Assembly: GCF_018343545.2 (NCBI RefSeq)
Contig: NZ_JAGYPE020000006.1
Span: 62,759 to 126,758 of the forward strand
Source of the DNA: Neobacillus citreus
Lineage (GTDB): Bacteria; Bacillota; Bacilli; Bacillales; Cytobacillaceae
Reading direction: 5' to 3'
DNA length: 64,000 bases
How positions within the stretch are numbered: position 1 is the first letter of the stretch; every line of letters begins with the position of its first letter. Of the stretch, positions 33,480 through 43,035 are shown piece after piece. Under the pieces are notes generated by a model. It worked only from the letters and a program-made list of their open reading frames with translations, was not told the DNA's origin and did no database searches. The position numbers and the translations under genes are program-made.

Positions 33480-36101
33480 TTACGACCAGCTTTTCCAGTT
33501 TCCTTCCGGATCAATCGACGCCAGCCGCAGCCAGCCGTTTTGGACTTTTTGAAAAAATGACCAGTCTTGATTCAACAATCGTTCCACATATTCCTTTGGT
33601 GCCTGGATTACCACCAGCAGCCTTAGAGGCGCATGATAGACTGTGTCATCCGATTGCATCACGGACTGCCATGGGAGTCCGGATAATAAATCGCTGGCGT
33701 TCCCCTGCATCACGCCGATTCCGGACGTCACGGTCTGGGTCGCTTTATTTCCACTGCCATAATAATGAGGCGCAACGGCCGATGCGTAATATTGCAGGTT
33801 AATCATTTGACAAACCGTTCCCGGTCCAGCAATGATACCGCTCAGCAGCGAACCGTTTTTATCCTTTTTCCAGTTATAATTATGGAGAAACACTCTTCCC
33901 TCAAGATTGCACGCCTCGGTCAAGCTTCGTTCTCCGATGACAAACGCGGCATTGCCTGCCAGCCCCCATTCCGGACGGATCTCACTCCAGTCCTCTGCCA
34001 ACCGCTCCGCTTCCGCTTTCGGATTTTTCAAGCGGTCTTTGAAACTCGGCAACTCCCGGATTCGCTCGGCGTTAGCCTCCTCACTCACCTTTGGCAGGAC
34101 CGCTTCGATGCCGGTATACGCATCTTCAGCCTTGCCCGAAAGGTGAGGAAGATAAACCCAATGCAACTCATCAAGTGTGGTAACATGCTCGGCCGCCGCG
34201 AAAACGGTCTCTTCCGGAATAGAAATCCCCCTTGCCTTGAGGGCCTGCCGTACATTCGGAAGGTTGCACAACGCTGCCAGCACCCGCGCATTAAAGGCGC
34301 TCGATGTCCCGCCGCACGCCCCGCAATCGAGCGAAGCAGCATAGGGATTATTGGTGCTGTGGCTTCCGTGGCCGCAAATCACCACGAGTGGTGCGAAATG
34401 ATCGGTAAGCCCGATCGTTTTCAACGCCTGCTCCACATACTGCACTTTCTCTTCTTCTGAAAAACCAACCGGAATCTCCGTTTCAGCAGGGTCCTCCATC
34501 CGGTCAAGCGTCAGCTTCACATCCGGTTTCCTGAACCAGGTGTCAAGCAGTTTCTTGAACGTGCGTCCAGCCCTTCTTGGTAAAAAAGTACGGGTCAGCG
34601 TCTGCATACTAAGCCACGGGCCGCTTACCTCCGGCAGTAACATGCTAGCAAGCAGGTTGTGCTTCATGGTTTTAAAGGTACCTTGCAGTGAATTAACTGC
34701 CTGCTGCCGCTCGTGAAATGGTTGGTATTGCGATTCAGGCAAGTATTCTTTTACCTTGAATTGCGGTTTATTCAATACCGGCAAGGAAGGATGGCTATGA
34801 TGGCTATCAAGTTTGCAGGTTTCAATCGGCAAGCCGAAAAATCCAGCTGCCCCAAAGGTTTCAAAGCCTTCTGTCCGTTCGAGTTGGCGGCGGAAAGGCT
34901 CTGACCTTACATCGATGCAAAAAACAAATTGCGCCACTGAAGGCGATTTTTGCATGGAGGCCGGCTGCTGTTTCACAGCGATTTTTTCCATCAAATGCTG
35001 TTCATATGTTTTTTCCCAAGCTTCCATCCAAAGTCTGTTGCGGACAATGTTATCAAATTGCCAAGCAAGGTTCAAACGGGCTTTTTGCTCTGCGGCAGGC
35101 AATTGTGACCATGCCTTGATGGAGAAGTTCCCCCAATAAAGCCAGGCAGCAATTAGAGATTCCAGGAGTACGCCCTCTTCCGTTCCTTGGGTGGGCAAAG
35201 GAAGATGGGGCTTCATCAAGATTAGCTCCATGGAAATTCTTACTGCCAAATAGTCCATCAGCAAGGAACTTTCGTTACGATGTTGCTGCGAGCGCCAAAG
35301 CATCATTCCCGCCCAGCCTGGTAGCGCCAGCAAATGAGCTTCCAAGTATTCTTGCGACTCTGAAGGGTGGATTCCTAAATGGGACAAGGCTTCATTTAAA
35401 GCATTGCCCGCTTCTTTCGGCAAATTTTTGATTTGCTTACGTTCCTCTAGCGTTAAGGCCGGGTCTAAGGAAGCCATTCGTCGCCATGCCTGGTAGAAAC
35501 CTTCCTCACGATTTGGCATCGACCAGACAGCCTGGGACTCATCCAAAAATAATTTACACCACTTAATCAGATGGCGGTTGAGATCCCTTAACACGGACTC
35601 GCCGCCAATCTGTTCGAAACGCTGACTAAGGGTTTTTACCGATTGTCTTGTTTTTAGTTGATACTTAAAGCCACTAAGTTTCTTTGCCAATCTTTTTACT
35701 TCTGGTTGGACCGTTAAATCAGAAGACGGCAGATCCTTTGTTAGTGCTGAGCGGCAAAACTCCTCTGCTACTTTAAGCGGGAGTCCAGAAGAGTGCTGCT
35801 TAAGCCATTGCTGCAGCCCTTCTTTTAAAAATTTCACATCAATTTCGCCTTGTTCCCGTGCCGATTTCAATACAGAAGCATTGGGAAAGATCTCGATATC
35901 AGAAACATCTTTAAACCGGCGTGCTGTCTGTTCAAAGGATAGCCGTTCTAAGCCGGCCCAGGGGCTGCGTGCCGCGAACTTGCTGATTGGGCCTAGCGGT
36001 GCGATGACTTCGCTAGCTGATTTTACTAAATCATGAATATCAAGACTGAGATTTTCTTGTTCCTTTTCCCAACTTAATGTTCTGGCTAATGTCGGTGTCA
36101 T
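33480..36101 (-). CDS. dabA: DabA/MpsB inorganic carbon transporter subunit (DUF2309)
   Basis: 873 residues, the large soluble subunit that pairs with a membrane NuoL-like protein to capture CO2/bicarbonate. The beta-carbonic-anhydrase-like zinc site is visible as Cys and Asp/Arg in CIDVRSEPFRRQLE (near residue 390) and the later CGHGSHSTNNPYAASLDCGACGG block (His and Cys). It starts at ATG 36101, overlapping the end of dabB by 4 bp (ATGA), so translation is coupled. Confidence 0.93.
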   Translation of the reverse strand: MTPTLARTLSWEKEQENLSLDIHDLVKSASEVIAPLGPISKFAARSPWAGLERLSFEQTARRFKDVSDIEIFPNASVLKSAREQGEIDVKFLKEGLQQWLKQHSSGLPLKVAEEFCRSALTKDLPSSDLTVQPEVKRLAKKLSGFKYQLKTRQSVKTLSQRFEQIGGESVLRDLNRHLIKWCKLFLDESQAVWSMPNREEGFYQAWRRMASLDPALTLEERKQIKNLPKEAGNALNEALSHLGIHPSESQEYLEAHLLALPGWAGMMLWRSQQHRNESSLLMDYLAVRISMELILMKPHLPLPTQGTEEGVLLESLIAAWLYWGNFSIKAWSQLPAAEQKARLNLAWQFDNIVRNRLWMEAWEKTYEQHLMEKIAVKQQPASMQKSPSVAQFVFCIDVRSEPFRRQLERTEGFETFGAAGFFGLPIETCKLDSHHSHPSLPVLNKPQFKVKEYLPESQYQPFHERQQAVNSLQGTFKTMKHNLLASMLLPEVSGPWLSMQTLTRTFLPRRAGRTFKKLLDTWFRKPDVKLTLDRMEDPAETEIPVGFSEEEKVQYVEQALKTIGLTDHFAPLVVICGHGSHSTNNPYAASLDCGACGGTSSAFNARVLAALCNLPNVRQALKARGISIPEETVFAAAEHVTTLDELHWVYLPHLSGKAEDAYTGIEAVLPKVSEEANAERIRELPSFKDRLKNPKAEAERLAEDWSEIRPEWGLAGNAAFVIGERSLTEACNLEGRVFLHNYNWKKDKNGSLLSGIIAGPGTVCQMINLQYYASAVAPHYYGSGNKATQTVTSGIGVMQGNASDLLSGLPWQSVMQSDDTVYHAPLRLLVVIQAPKEYVERLLNQDWSFFQKVQNGWLRLASIDPEGNWKSWS

Positions 36102-37630
36102 CTGAATGACCTCCTATAAGACAAGTATTTTGGATGACTTTCTACTAAATCTTTATGAGGCTCACCCAAATGGACAAGCCACAGATAAATAACCGTAAAT
36201 GCTGTTGAGGAACGATGGCGCACGAGCCATAATCCATAAGCACTGCCGCCCAGCAAGATAATCAGGGCCAAGATGACCGTTGGTGTGGGTGGCTGCATAC
36301 CAGACAGAACCGTTTCATGTAACAAACTGTCCAAGAGCGTATGGATGAATTTGAACATGATGACCGCTCCGGCAAGGAACACCAGCCCTGCCACTTTGCC
36401 AATCCGGCCTGACCCAAAGGCAACGAGTCCGGTCCAAGCAAACATCACGGACCAGCCTAAAATGAGGGTGCTGATGATGTGATAACCCTCTCCACCGGAA
36501 TTCAGCCAATAGCCAATTGAAAAAATGAGACCTAAAACCACTCCGGTGATCGTCCACAAAACGGGAAACGGACGGCCTTTGAAGGAATGAGTCTCCAGAT
36601 GCTGGATAGCGGAACCCGCCTGAAGGAAAAGGCTCGCTTTGAATAATCCATGTAAGACAGCATGAATAATCGCTGCCAAATACGCGCCTAATGCACACTG
36701 AACAAGCATGAATCCCATTTGGGCTATGGTCGAGCCGACCAACTGTCGTTTATAGTCGACATGGACTAGCATGATTCCGGTCCCAAGCAGGACGGAAATG
36801 CCGGACAGAACAAGCAGAACTAGCTGGGCTGTATCACCGCCGTTAAAGAGCGGTGCAAACCGGGTAAACATCAGTCCGCCGGCATTGACGATGCCGGCAT
36901 GCATGACAGCCGAAACAGGCGTCGGCGCCACGACTGAGTCCAGCAGCCAGCGCTGGAAAGGAAACTGCGCTGATGGAATGATCATTGCCACAATCAATAG
37001 GAGGCTGATACAGGTCTTCTCCCACGATGCAAGTTGAGCAAGGTTATTTTTTTCAAGAATAGCCGATAGCTGCCAGTGTCCTGTCGTTTGTGAAATCCAG
37101 ATAACGGCTAGCAGCAGAATAAACCAGCTGAGTAAAAATATCCGGCCGGAGGAGGCAGCTGCTTTTCTGGCCACCTGCCACTCTTTATTTAATCTGATCA
37201 GCAGGGTCAAGCCTAAAAGGGTCACACCCCAGCAGACCAACAGAATACGGAGATCATTGCTGAGCCAGACAAGGGTATCAGCAAACGTAGTGAGTGTCAG
37301 CAGCGTAAAATATTTTCGGTAAGCACGATCACCGAATAAGTACCGTAGTGAGTAGCGCTGCACAATCACACCAATGGTCAGGACAAAAAGGGCAAGGAGC
37401 AAGGATAGTGAATCGAACCGCCAAGGTCCATACAGCACACTTCCATCGTGTTTGCTAGAAAACAGCCCCCACATGGCGACGATTGGCGGCAACGAAATGA
37501 TGCCTATATGATATCGAACAAAATGTACGGGGACCTTTTCCCATAGCAGGAAAATGGCGCTTACCATGGCAACTGCTAGAATGATAAAAAATGCAGTTGG
37601 TAATGAAATTAGCTCCAGATAATTGGACAT
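36098..37630 (-). CDS. dabB: DabB/MpsA, NuoL-like membrane subunit of carbon transporter
   Basis: 510 residues, about 13-14 membrane spans, related to NADH-quinone oxidoreductase chain 5 (proton-translocating antiporter fold). LLDSVVAPTPVSAVMHAGIVNAGGLMFTRFAPLF contains the conserved lysine/histidine region and HAVLHGLFKASLFLQAGSAIQHLETH the second. No other complex I genes are nearby, so it acts with DabA, as in the S. aureus MpsAB and Halothiobacillus DAB systems. Confidence 0.93.
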   Translation of the reverse strand: MSNYLELISLPTAFFIILAVAMVSAIFLLWEKVPVHFVRYHIGIISLPPIVAMWGLFSSKHDGSVLYGPWRFDSLSLLLALFVLTIGVIVQRYSLRYLFGDRAYRKYFTLLTLTTFADTLVWLSNDLRILLVCWGVTLLGLTLLIRLNKEWQVARKAAASSGRIFLLSWFILLLAVIWISQTTGHWQLSAILEKNNLAQLASWEKTCISLLLIVAMIIPSAQFPFQRWLLDSVVAPTPVSAVMHAGIVNAGGLMFTRFAPLFNGGDTAQLVLLVLSGISVLLGTGIMLVHVDYKRQLVGSTIAQMGFMLVQCALGAYLAAIIHAVLHGLFKASLFLQAGSAIQHLETHSFKGRPFPVLWTITGVVLGLIFSIGYWLNSGGEGYHIISTLILGWSVMFAWTGLVAFGSGRIGKVAGLVFLAGAVIMFKFIHTLLDSLLHETVLSGMQPPTPTVILALIILLGGSAYGLWLVRHRSSTAFTVIYLWLVHLGEPHKDLVESHPKYLSYRRSFR

Positions 37631-37686
37631 CCTCGCTCTCTCCCTCTTAGATTTTGATAATATGAATCTTCTAGTTTTTTAAAAAC

Positions 37687-37759
37687 AAAAAAACCGGCAA
37701 ACTTTAAGCTTAATGGTCATACTACAACCATTAAACTTTGAAGATTGCCGGTTTACCTT
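37687..37759 (-). terminator. Long hairpin and T-run in the dabB leader
   Basis: On the minus strand AAACCGGCAA...TTAATGGT pairs with ACCATTAA...TTGCCGGTTT (about 27 nt per arm with bulges) and is followed by TTTTTTTGTTTTT. It lies 60-130 nt before the dabB start. It is a terminator of the dabB leader, or ends an unseen upstream transcript. Confidence 0.7.
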
Positions 37760-37964
37760 TAACTTCCCAATCGGGCTTTTAAATAGTCTACCTTAATCGT
37801 ATATTATTCATTAAGTATTTTTGATTTCTACTTCTATAGAATTCCTTTTTCATAAAAGCCAATAGATCATTATTAACCATATGCTAAAGTTCTATATTGA
37901 AAGAAATCACCTAATCACTATAATCACGTACTAAATATTACTATTTGTTAAAGATTCTGTCAAG

Positions 37965-38031
37965 TGAAGCATGGGGACGGTTCTCGTGCATCACTTTTGG
38001 GGGGGAAGCACAGGGACAGATCTCCGCTGTA
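37965..38031 (+). repeat. One intact and one eroded 29-bp element
   Basis: 37965-37993 is intact; 38003-38031 keeps GAAGCACAGGGAC and then diverges. The rest of the 528-bp gap between 37631 and 38158 holds the dabB leader and otherwise nothing I can support as a gene. Confidence 0.75.
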
Positions 38032-38158
38032 GAAGACCGAATACTTTTCCAGTCGTATTTTAAAACTGTTCAAAAAGGGAATGTATTTTATCAAAAGCAA
38101 GAATTTCTGAAAAAAGATTAGCAAAACCGAATTTAAGATTATTGGAGACAATCCCCTT

Positions 38159-38392
38159 TTAGCTTAATAAAAACCCCTGAATGGATACATATATTGCAAA
38201 TAAAAAAACAACAACAAATAACCATCCTTTTGCTTTTCGCTCTTTTTGAAATTCTTCCAACCCCATCACTAACATGGTTAGACCTAAGAGTAACATCATT
38301 ATATGACTTAACTCAAAATTATTTGTGATTAGTCCATAAACAGCAAAAAGCAAAGTTACACCAGATAAAACATAACGTAGAATTTTCAACAA
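38159..38392 (-). CDS. Small membrane protein (DUF3953-like)
   Basis: 77 residues, three membrane spans (LRYVLSGVTLLFAVYGLI, IMMLLLGLTMLVMGL, WLFVVVFLFAIYVSIQGFLLS) with a short basic loop (EFQKERKAKG). Resembles the DUF3953 family of Bacillus small membrane proteins; function unknown. TTG start with GGGGGAG about 10 nt upstream. Confidence 0.7.
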   Translation of the reverse strand: MLKILRYVLSGVTLLFAVYGLITNNFELSHIMMLLLGLTMLVMGLEEFQKERKAKGWLFVVVFLFAIYVSIQGFLLS

Positions 38393-38493
38393 AAAACCAC
38401 TCCCCCTTTCGTCCTTTAGAACAAACCCATTCCATAGACAGTTGAAATATATAAGATGCTATACATTTGTTTAATATCGTAAAAAGTCGAAAA

Positions 38494-38522
38494 TGAGGCA
38501 GAAGAACCGTCCCCATGCTTCA
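38494..38522 (-). repeat. 29-bp element abutting a stop codon
   Basis: The element's terminal TGA starts directly after the TAG stop of the LysR gene at 38523-38525. Confidence 0.9.
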
Positions 38523-39425
38523 CTAAAATCTACTCTTTTTCGGGTCGCCTAGGTATGTTTTTAGTGTTTCGATGAATGTTTGCAATGCTTTTGTTTGGTA
38601 GGTGGCGTGGGTTAGGATGGAGAAGTTGCGTTTAAACGGGAGTCCCTTTACTCGAAGGGTGCCGATGTAGCCGTTTGTGAGCTCCTTCTTAATCGCCCAG
38701 CTGGATAACAAACTGATGCCAAGTCCTGCTTCAACCGATTCCTTGATGAGTTGGGTGCTGCCAAATTCCATGACTTTTTTCGGGGTGAACTTGTACCTCC
38801 GAAACAGGTTTTCCGCAGCCTCTCTGGTCCCAGAGCCCTCTTCCCTGAGAATCCATGTTTCTTCCTCCAAGTTGGCCAGACTTATTTCCCCTTTTTCGCC
38901 TAAAAGAGGATGCCGAGGTGAAGCAACAATGACCATTCGATCTTTAGAAACCACTTTTGAATTTAGGATATTTTCCTCATAAAATCCTTCAATGATGCCA
39001 ATGTCCAATTGATGTTTTTTTACCAGCTCAATGATTTCCTTTGTATTTTGAATCCGAATCGACGGGTGAATGTCGGGGTATTGCTCCTTCATTTTCGCAA
39101 TAATATGCGGCAGGATGTACTCGCCAAACGTATAGCTCGCCCCAATCGAAATTGGGCCGCTTGCCTTATTGGTCAGATCATCGACCAAGGACTGCATTTT
39201 AGTATAAAGGGCGATGATTTCTTTCGCATGGTGATAAACAATATCACCCGCCTGATTGAGGCGGACATACTTATTACTTCTTTCCAAAAGCCTTGTGCCG
39301 ATCGATTGTTCTAGCGTTCTAATATACTGGCTAACCGCCGGCTGGGTCATATGCAGCTCCTCCGCCGCTTTTGAAAAATTCTCCTTCTCCACCACTTTCA
39401 TAAACACCTCTAAATGCTGGTCCAT
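38523..39425 (-). CDS. LysR-family transcriptional regulator
   Basis: 300 residues: N-terminal winged HTH (LEVFMKVVEKENFSKAAEELHMTQPAVSQYIRTLEQSIGTRLLERSNKYVRL) and the type-2 periplasmic-binding-like effector domain (about 90-290). Divergent from the YeiH-family exporter gene with 134 bp between the starts, the classic LysR arrangement, so it probably controls that gene. Confidence 0.92.
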   Translation of the reverse strand: MDQHLEVFMKVVEKENFSKAAEELHMTQPAVSQYIRTLEQSIGTRLLERSNKYVRLNQAGDIVYHHAKEIIALYTKMQSLVDDLTNKASGPISIGASYTFGEYILPHIIAKMKEQYPDIHPSIRIQNTKEIIELVKKHQLDIGIIEGFYEENILNSKVVSKDRMVIVASPRHPLLGEKGEISLANLEEETWILREEGSGTREAAENLFRRYKFTPKKVMEFGSTQLIKESVEAGLGISLLSSWAIKKELTNGYIGTLRVKGLPFKRNFSILTHATYQTKALQTFIETLKTYLGDPKKSRF

Positions 39426-39559
39426 CCTCTGCCCCCTTTTTCAAAAATAACCAATGTATATAAATTTACTTATCATCCCTATTATATATCATTATTTTTC
39501 TTATACACCAATCGCGAGTATGCTTAAGTTACAAAATCAAATCATTTGAGGTGATTGGA

Positions 39560-40621
39560 ATGGGAAGTCAAAGTGCAAGAATTTTACCTCAAGACGAACA
39601 GAACGAACAACCTCTTAAAAAGCCGGAAACAAAACCTTCCGCTTATTTATGGCTGGGAGGAATTGCTTTTACCATTGTCATTGCAGCGTTCGGTTTTGCG
39701 TTAGCAAAAGTCCCAGGGTTTGATCGTGTCGGACCGCTTGCCTGTGCAATTGTGATTGCGGTAATCTACCGGCAATTTTTCGGTTATCCGGAAGTGCTAC
39801 GCGCGGGGATTCAATTTTCTGCCAAACGCTTTTTACGTTTTGCGATTATTTTATACGGGCTCAAGTTAAACATAGATGTAGTCATTCATCAAGGGCTGGG
39901 GTTAATTGCCCGTGATATCGGTGTCATTGCTTTTGCGATATTGTTAACCGTATGGCTAGGAAAATTGCTAAAAGCAGAATCCTCACTCGTACTTCTGCTT
40001 GGTGTGGGTACCGGTGTATGCGGGGCTGCCGCGATTGCCGCTGTTTCGCCCATTCTCAAGGCAAAGGACGAAGATACGGCCATCGGGGTAGGAATTATTG
40101 CGTTGGTTGGGACGATTTTTTCAATAACCTATACGATCTTAAGACCAATTCTCCCGTTATCGGCCATTGATTATGGCATCTGGAGCGGTATCAGCCTTCA
40201 CGAAATTGCCCATGTTGCCTTAGCCGGGGCACCTGCAGGTCCAGATGGCCTGGCCATTGCCCTGCTCGCCAAACTAGGCCGGGTACTCCTGCTCGTTCCA
40301 TTGTGCTTTATTCTTATGTATTGGATGAAAAAACGCAGTTCCGGAAATGCAGGGGATACCAAAATTGAGTTCCCATGGTTTCTGATTGGCTTTATCTTGA
40401 TGAGCTTGTTCGGAAGCTATATCCTTGGCAAATCCATCCCTGTTTCAAAGGCAGCTATGGATGGGGTTTCAACAGCAACCACCTTTATTTTGACATCCGC
40501 TATGGTTGGTCTCGGTTTAAACGTCAGCCTCCGAGACCTCCGGACCAAAGCAGCTCGGCCTCTGATCGCCATGCTGATTACATCTGTAATCCTTTCCGTT
40601 GTTTCGTATTTTATTGCGTGA
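39560..40621 (+). CDS. YeiH/UPF0324-family putative sulfate exporter
   Basis: 353 residues, about 10 membrane spans. RFAIILYGLKLNID, LLLGVGTGVCGAAAIAAVSPILKAKDEDTAI and SGISLHEIAHVALAG are typical of the YeiH family. Members are annotated as putative sulfate exporters. ATG 39560 is chosen because GAGGTG is 6 nt upstream; the open frame begins at GTG 39551. The TGA stop is the first triplet of a 29-bp element. Confidence 0.87.
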   Translation: MGSQSARILPQDEQNEQPLKKPETKPSAYLWLGGIAFTIVIAAFGFALAKVPGFDRVGPLACAIVIAVIYRQFFGYPEVLRAGIQFSAKRFLRFAIILYGLKLNIDVVIHQGLGLIARDIGVIAFAILLTVWLGKLLKAESSLVLLLGVGTGVCGAAAIAAVSPILKAKDEDTAIGVGIIALVGTIFSITYTILRPILPLSAIDYGIWSGISLHEIAHVALAGAPAGPDGLAIALLAKLGRVLLLVPLCFILMYWMKKRSSGNAGDTKIEFPWFLIGFILMSLFGSYILGKSIPVSKAAMDGVSTATTFILTSAMVGLGLNVSLRDLRTKAARPLIAMLITSVILSVVSYFIA

Positions 40622-40681
40622 TGCACGGGGACGGTTCTTTTGCCTCACTTTGTGAGGCAGAAGAACCGTCCCCATGTTCCA
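40619..40681. repeat. Inverted pair of 29-bp elements at a gene end
   Basis: 40619-40647 (+) and 40653-40681 (-) face each other across 5 bp and would form a long hairpin in RNA. The first TGA is the stop of the YeiH gene. Confidence 0.9.
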
Positions 40682-40711
40682 CCCATGTTCATATGTAAAA
40701 ATACCAGGCAC

Positions 40712-41590
40712 TCAAATCCGGATAAAATCAAGAAATTGAGTGACACTATTTTTGTGAAAGCGTTGATTTTTCCGGACGAGCCAGAGGTTTCGAATGATTT
40801 TCATATCGGTAATCGTAACTTCCCGAAGTAGCCCAACCCTCAGTTCAGCAGCAACCGCAATTCTGGGCAAAATCGCTATTCCCAGCCCGGCACTCACAGC
40901 ACTCTTAATCGCTTGTGTACTGCCTAATTCCATATAACTCTCTATCTTTTCTAAAATATGAAACTGCTCCAACGAGTTCTTCACAATCTGCCGCGTGCCC
41001 GAATCTGCTTCCCGCCAAATCATCTGTTCATCGACGATATCCTCAATTTGCACCTCGTCTCCCCATTCATGATTAGGAGCACAGACCAAAATCAGATCAT
41101 CATCCGCAAACTTTTCAACTAAAAACGCCTGCTTATCAACAAGCCCTTCAACCAATGCCATATCGATTACATCATTAGTCAGATCCTCCAAAATACCAGG
41201 TGTGTTTTTAATCATCAACGTTACATTTAGTTCAGGCCATTTCTTCTTAAACCGCCCAAGCAAGCTTGGCAATAAATACTCGCCAATAGTAAATGAAGCA
41301 CCGACCACAAGATTTTTATTGTAATCACCCACTGCCTGCTTCACTGCTTCTTTGGAATTACGGTAATCACGTACAATTGCCTTCGCAAAGGGATATAACG
41401 CTTTTCCCGCTTCCGTCACCTTCATCGCTCCATCCGTCCGGTCAAATAGCAAAGCACCATAATCATTCTCCAATTGATGAATCTGTCTCGTCACCGCGGG
41501 CTGCGACACATAACTTAACCGGGCGGCTTGACTGATACTCCCCTCATCCAAGACCAAACAAAACATCTGCAGACTCTCAATATTCAACAA
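40712..41590 (-). CDS. LysR-family transcriptional regulator
   Basis: 292 residues: N-terminal HTH (LQMFCLVLDEGSISQAARLSYVSQPAVTRQIHQLENDYGALLFDRTDG) and effector-binding domain with EADSGTRQIV and ELGSTQAIKSAVSAGLGIAILP. It is a paralogue of the LysR at 38523. Divergent from the chromate transporter pair, which it probably regulates. Confidence 0.92.
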   Translation of the reverse strand: MLNIESLQMFCLVLDEGSISQAARLSYVSQPAVTRQIHQLENDYGALLFDRTDGAMKVTEAGKALYPFAKAIVRDYRNSKEAVKQAVGDYNKNLVVGASFTIGEYLLPSLLGRFKKKWPELNVTLMIKNTPGILEDLTNDVIDMALVEGLVDKQAFLVEKFADDDLILVCAPNHEWGDEVQIEDIVDEQMIWREADSGTRQIVKNSLEQFHILEKIESYMELGSTQAIKSAVSAGLGIAILPRIAVAAELRVGLLREVTITDMKIIRNLWLVRKNQRFHKNSVTQFLDFIRI

Positions 41591-41779
41591 ATAAAACCTC
41601 CAAAACGAACGTCTTTAATTAATAGCGTTATATACAAGACTGTACTTAAATAAGCCTATACGGTTTTGTTATACCCCATTCAAATATTGCAATTTACCCT
41701 CCAGGCTTAATTTGGTAACGTTGAAGAATGGAAGTGTACTAGATTATTGACAAATCCAATCACGAAGGATGGGATATTC

Positions 41780-42409
41780 ATGAAAAGTCAGACACAGTTA
41801 TTACTTCAAATCTTTTGGACTTTTTTCAAAATAAGTCCTGTAACCTTTGGCGGAGGCTTTGCCATGATCCCTTTAATCGAAAGAGAAATCGTCAAAAAGC
41901 GAAAATGGTTGGGAAATGAAGACGTTACTGATGTGTTTGCCTTAGCCCAAACCGTCCCAGGGGCTGTGGCGATTAATTCCGCTACCTTTATTGGCCACAG
42001 ACTTGCCGGAGTAAAAGGCGCCATCGCCGCAATGATCGGTGTCTCCATTCCGACGTTTTTCATTGTGCTTGCTTTAGGAATTTCCTATTATTCGGTTCAT
42101 CAAAACCCAAAATTAGAGGCGGCCTTTATGTCCATTCGAATGACCATTATCGCAATCATCGTCTACGCTGCCATCAAAGTCGCCAAAACAGCGCTTATCG
42201 ATAAAACCACCATCGTCATCATGCTGGTCGGTGTTCTTGCTCTTTTCTTCATCCATCCGGTTCTTGCCATCCTGCTGGGAGCAATCGCAGGAGTAACTGC
42301 AAACGCAGTCAAGAAGAACAAGGGCCACACCACTAGCTCAAGAAGACAACATCAACAGCAGAAAGATTCAACCAGCACTCCCGGTTCCTATCGACAAACG
42401 GGGGTTTAA
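41780..42409 (+). CDS. CHR-family chromate transporter, first half protein
   Basis: About 209 residues, a short-chain CHR protein with the signature PVTFGGGFAMIPLIEREIV and FALAQTVPGAVAINSATFIGHRLAG, five to six spans, and a hydrophilic Gln/Ser/Thr-rich tail. Short CHR proteins work as hetero-pairs; the partner follows by 18 bp. ATG 41780 is preferred over the longer open frame from 41747 because the membrane protein alignment begins there. Confidence 0.87.
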   Translation: MKSQTQLLLQIFWTFFKISPVTFGGGFAMIPLIEREIVKKRKWLGNEDVTDVFALAQTVPGAVAINSATFIGHRLAGVKGAIAAMIGVSIPTFFIVLALGISYYSVHQNPKLEAAFMSIRMTIIAIIVYAAIKVAKTALIDKTTIVIMLVGVLALFFIHPVLAILLGAIAGVTANAVKKNKGHTTSSRRQHQQQKDSTSTPGSYRQTGV

Positions 42410-42427
42410 GGAAAGGGAGACATCAAC

Positions 42428-42970
42428 ATGGTACTATGGGAACTATTTCATACCTTCTTTATTATGGGCTTTATCTCCTTTGGGGGAGGCTATGCGATGA
42501 TTCCGTTCATAGAAGCCGCGGTCTCGGAATATGGTTGGATGTCTGCAGAACGGTTAACGAACATGATTGCCGTTGCCGGAATGTCACCAGGACCCATCGC
42601 CACTAACAGCGCCATCCTTGTTGGTTATGCGGCTGCGGGAATCAGCGGCGCCATCATCTCAGCTATTGCCACGATGCTTCCGCCCATGATCCTAGTCGTC
42701 ACCGTTGCAGCCTTGTTGATCAAACTACATGACCATCCCATTGTCAAATCCATCTTCTACGGATTGAAGCCAATCGTTACCAGTCTCATCATTTTTGCAG
42801 CCATCCGCTTCGCTCAATCGAACCATTTGCTCACAAGGTCCATCACCTTTCGATCAATCAGCCTGGCTGCCATTTTCGGGCTATCCTTATTCGCCTTAGT
42901 GAAGTTACGAATGCACCCGATCTTCGTCATCATCCTCTCCGGAATCGCTGGCGTAACCCTGTATTCGTAA
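42428..42970 (+). CDS. CHR-family chromate transporter, second half protein
   Basis: 180 residues with MGFISFGGGYAMIPFIEAAV and IAVAGMSPGPIATNSAILVGYAAAG, the CHR signature. It pairs with the preceding protein to give the full antiparallel transporter. ATG follows AAGGAAAGGGAG. Substrate chromate or sulfate by family. Confidence 0.9.
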   Translation: MVLWELFHTFFIMGFISFGGGYAMIPFIEAAVSEYGWMSAERLTNMIAVAGMSPGPIATNSAILVGYAAAGISGAIISAIATMLPPMILVVTVAALLIKLHDHPIVKSIFYGLKPIVTSLIIFAAIRFAQSNHLLTRSITFRSISLAAIFGLSLFALVKLRMHPIFVIILSGIAGVTLYS

Positions 42971-43035
42971 ACCGGATCGCTGGGACAGGAACCGTGTCCC
43001 TGTTCATTTACTAGGCAGCAACAAGAAATCCAGCT

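Noticed and set aside
33765..34460. 231-codon plus-strand open frame inside dabA
   Set aside because: Antisense to a well conserved dabA sequence; no ribosome-binding site, and the composition is that of a shadow frame.
37631..38158. T-box or riboswitch in the long dabB leader
   Set aside because: Only a terminator hairpin is visible; I found no T-box sequence or recognised aptamer core.
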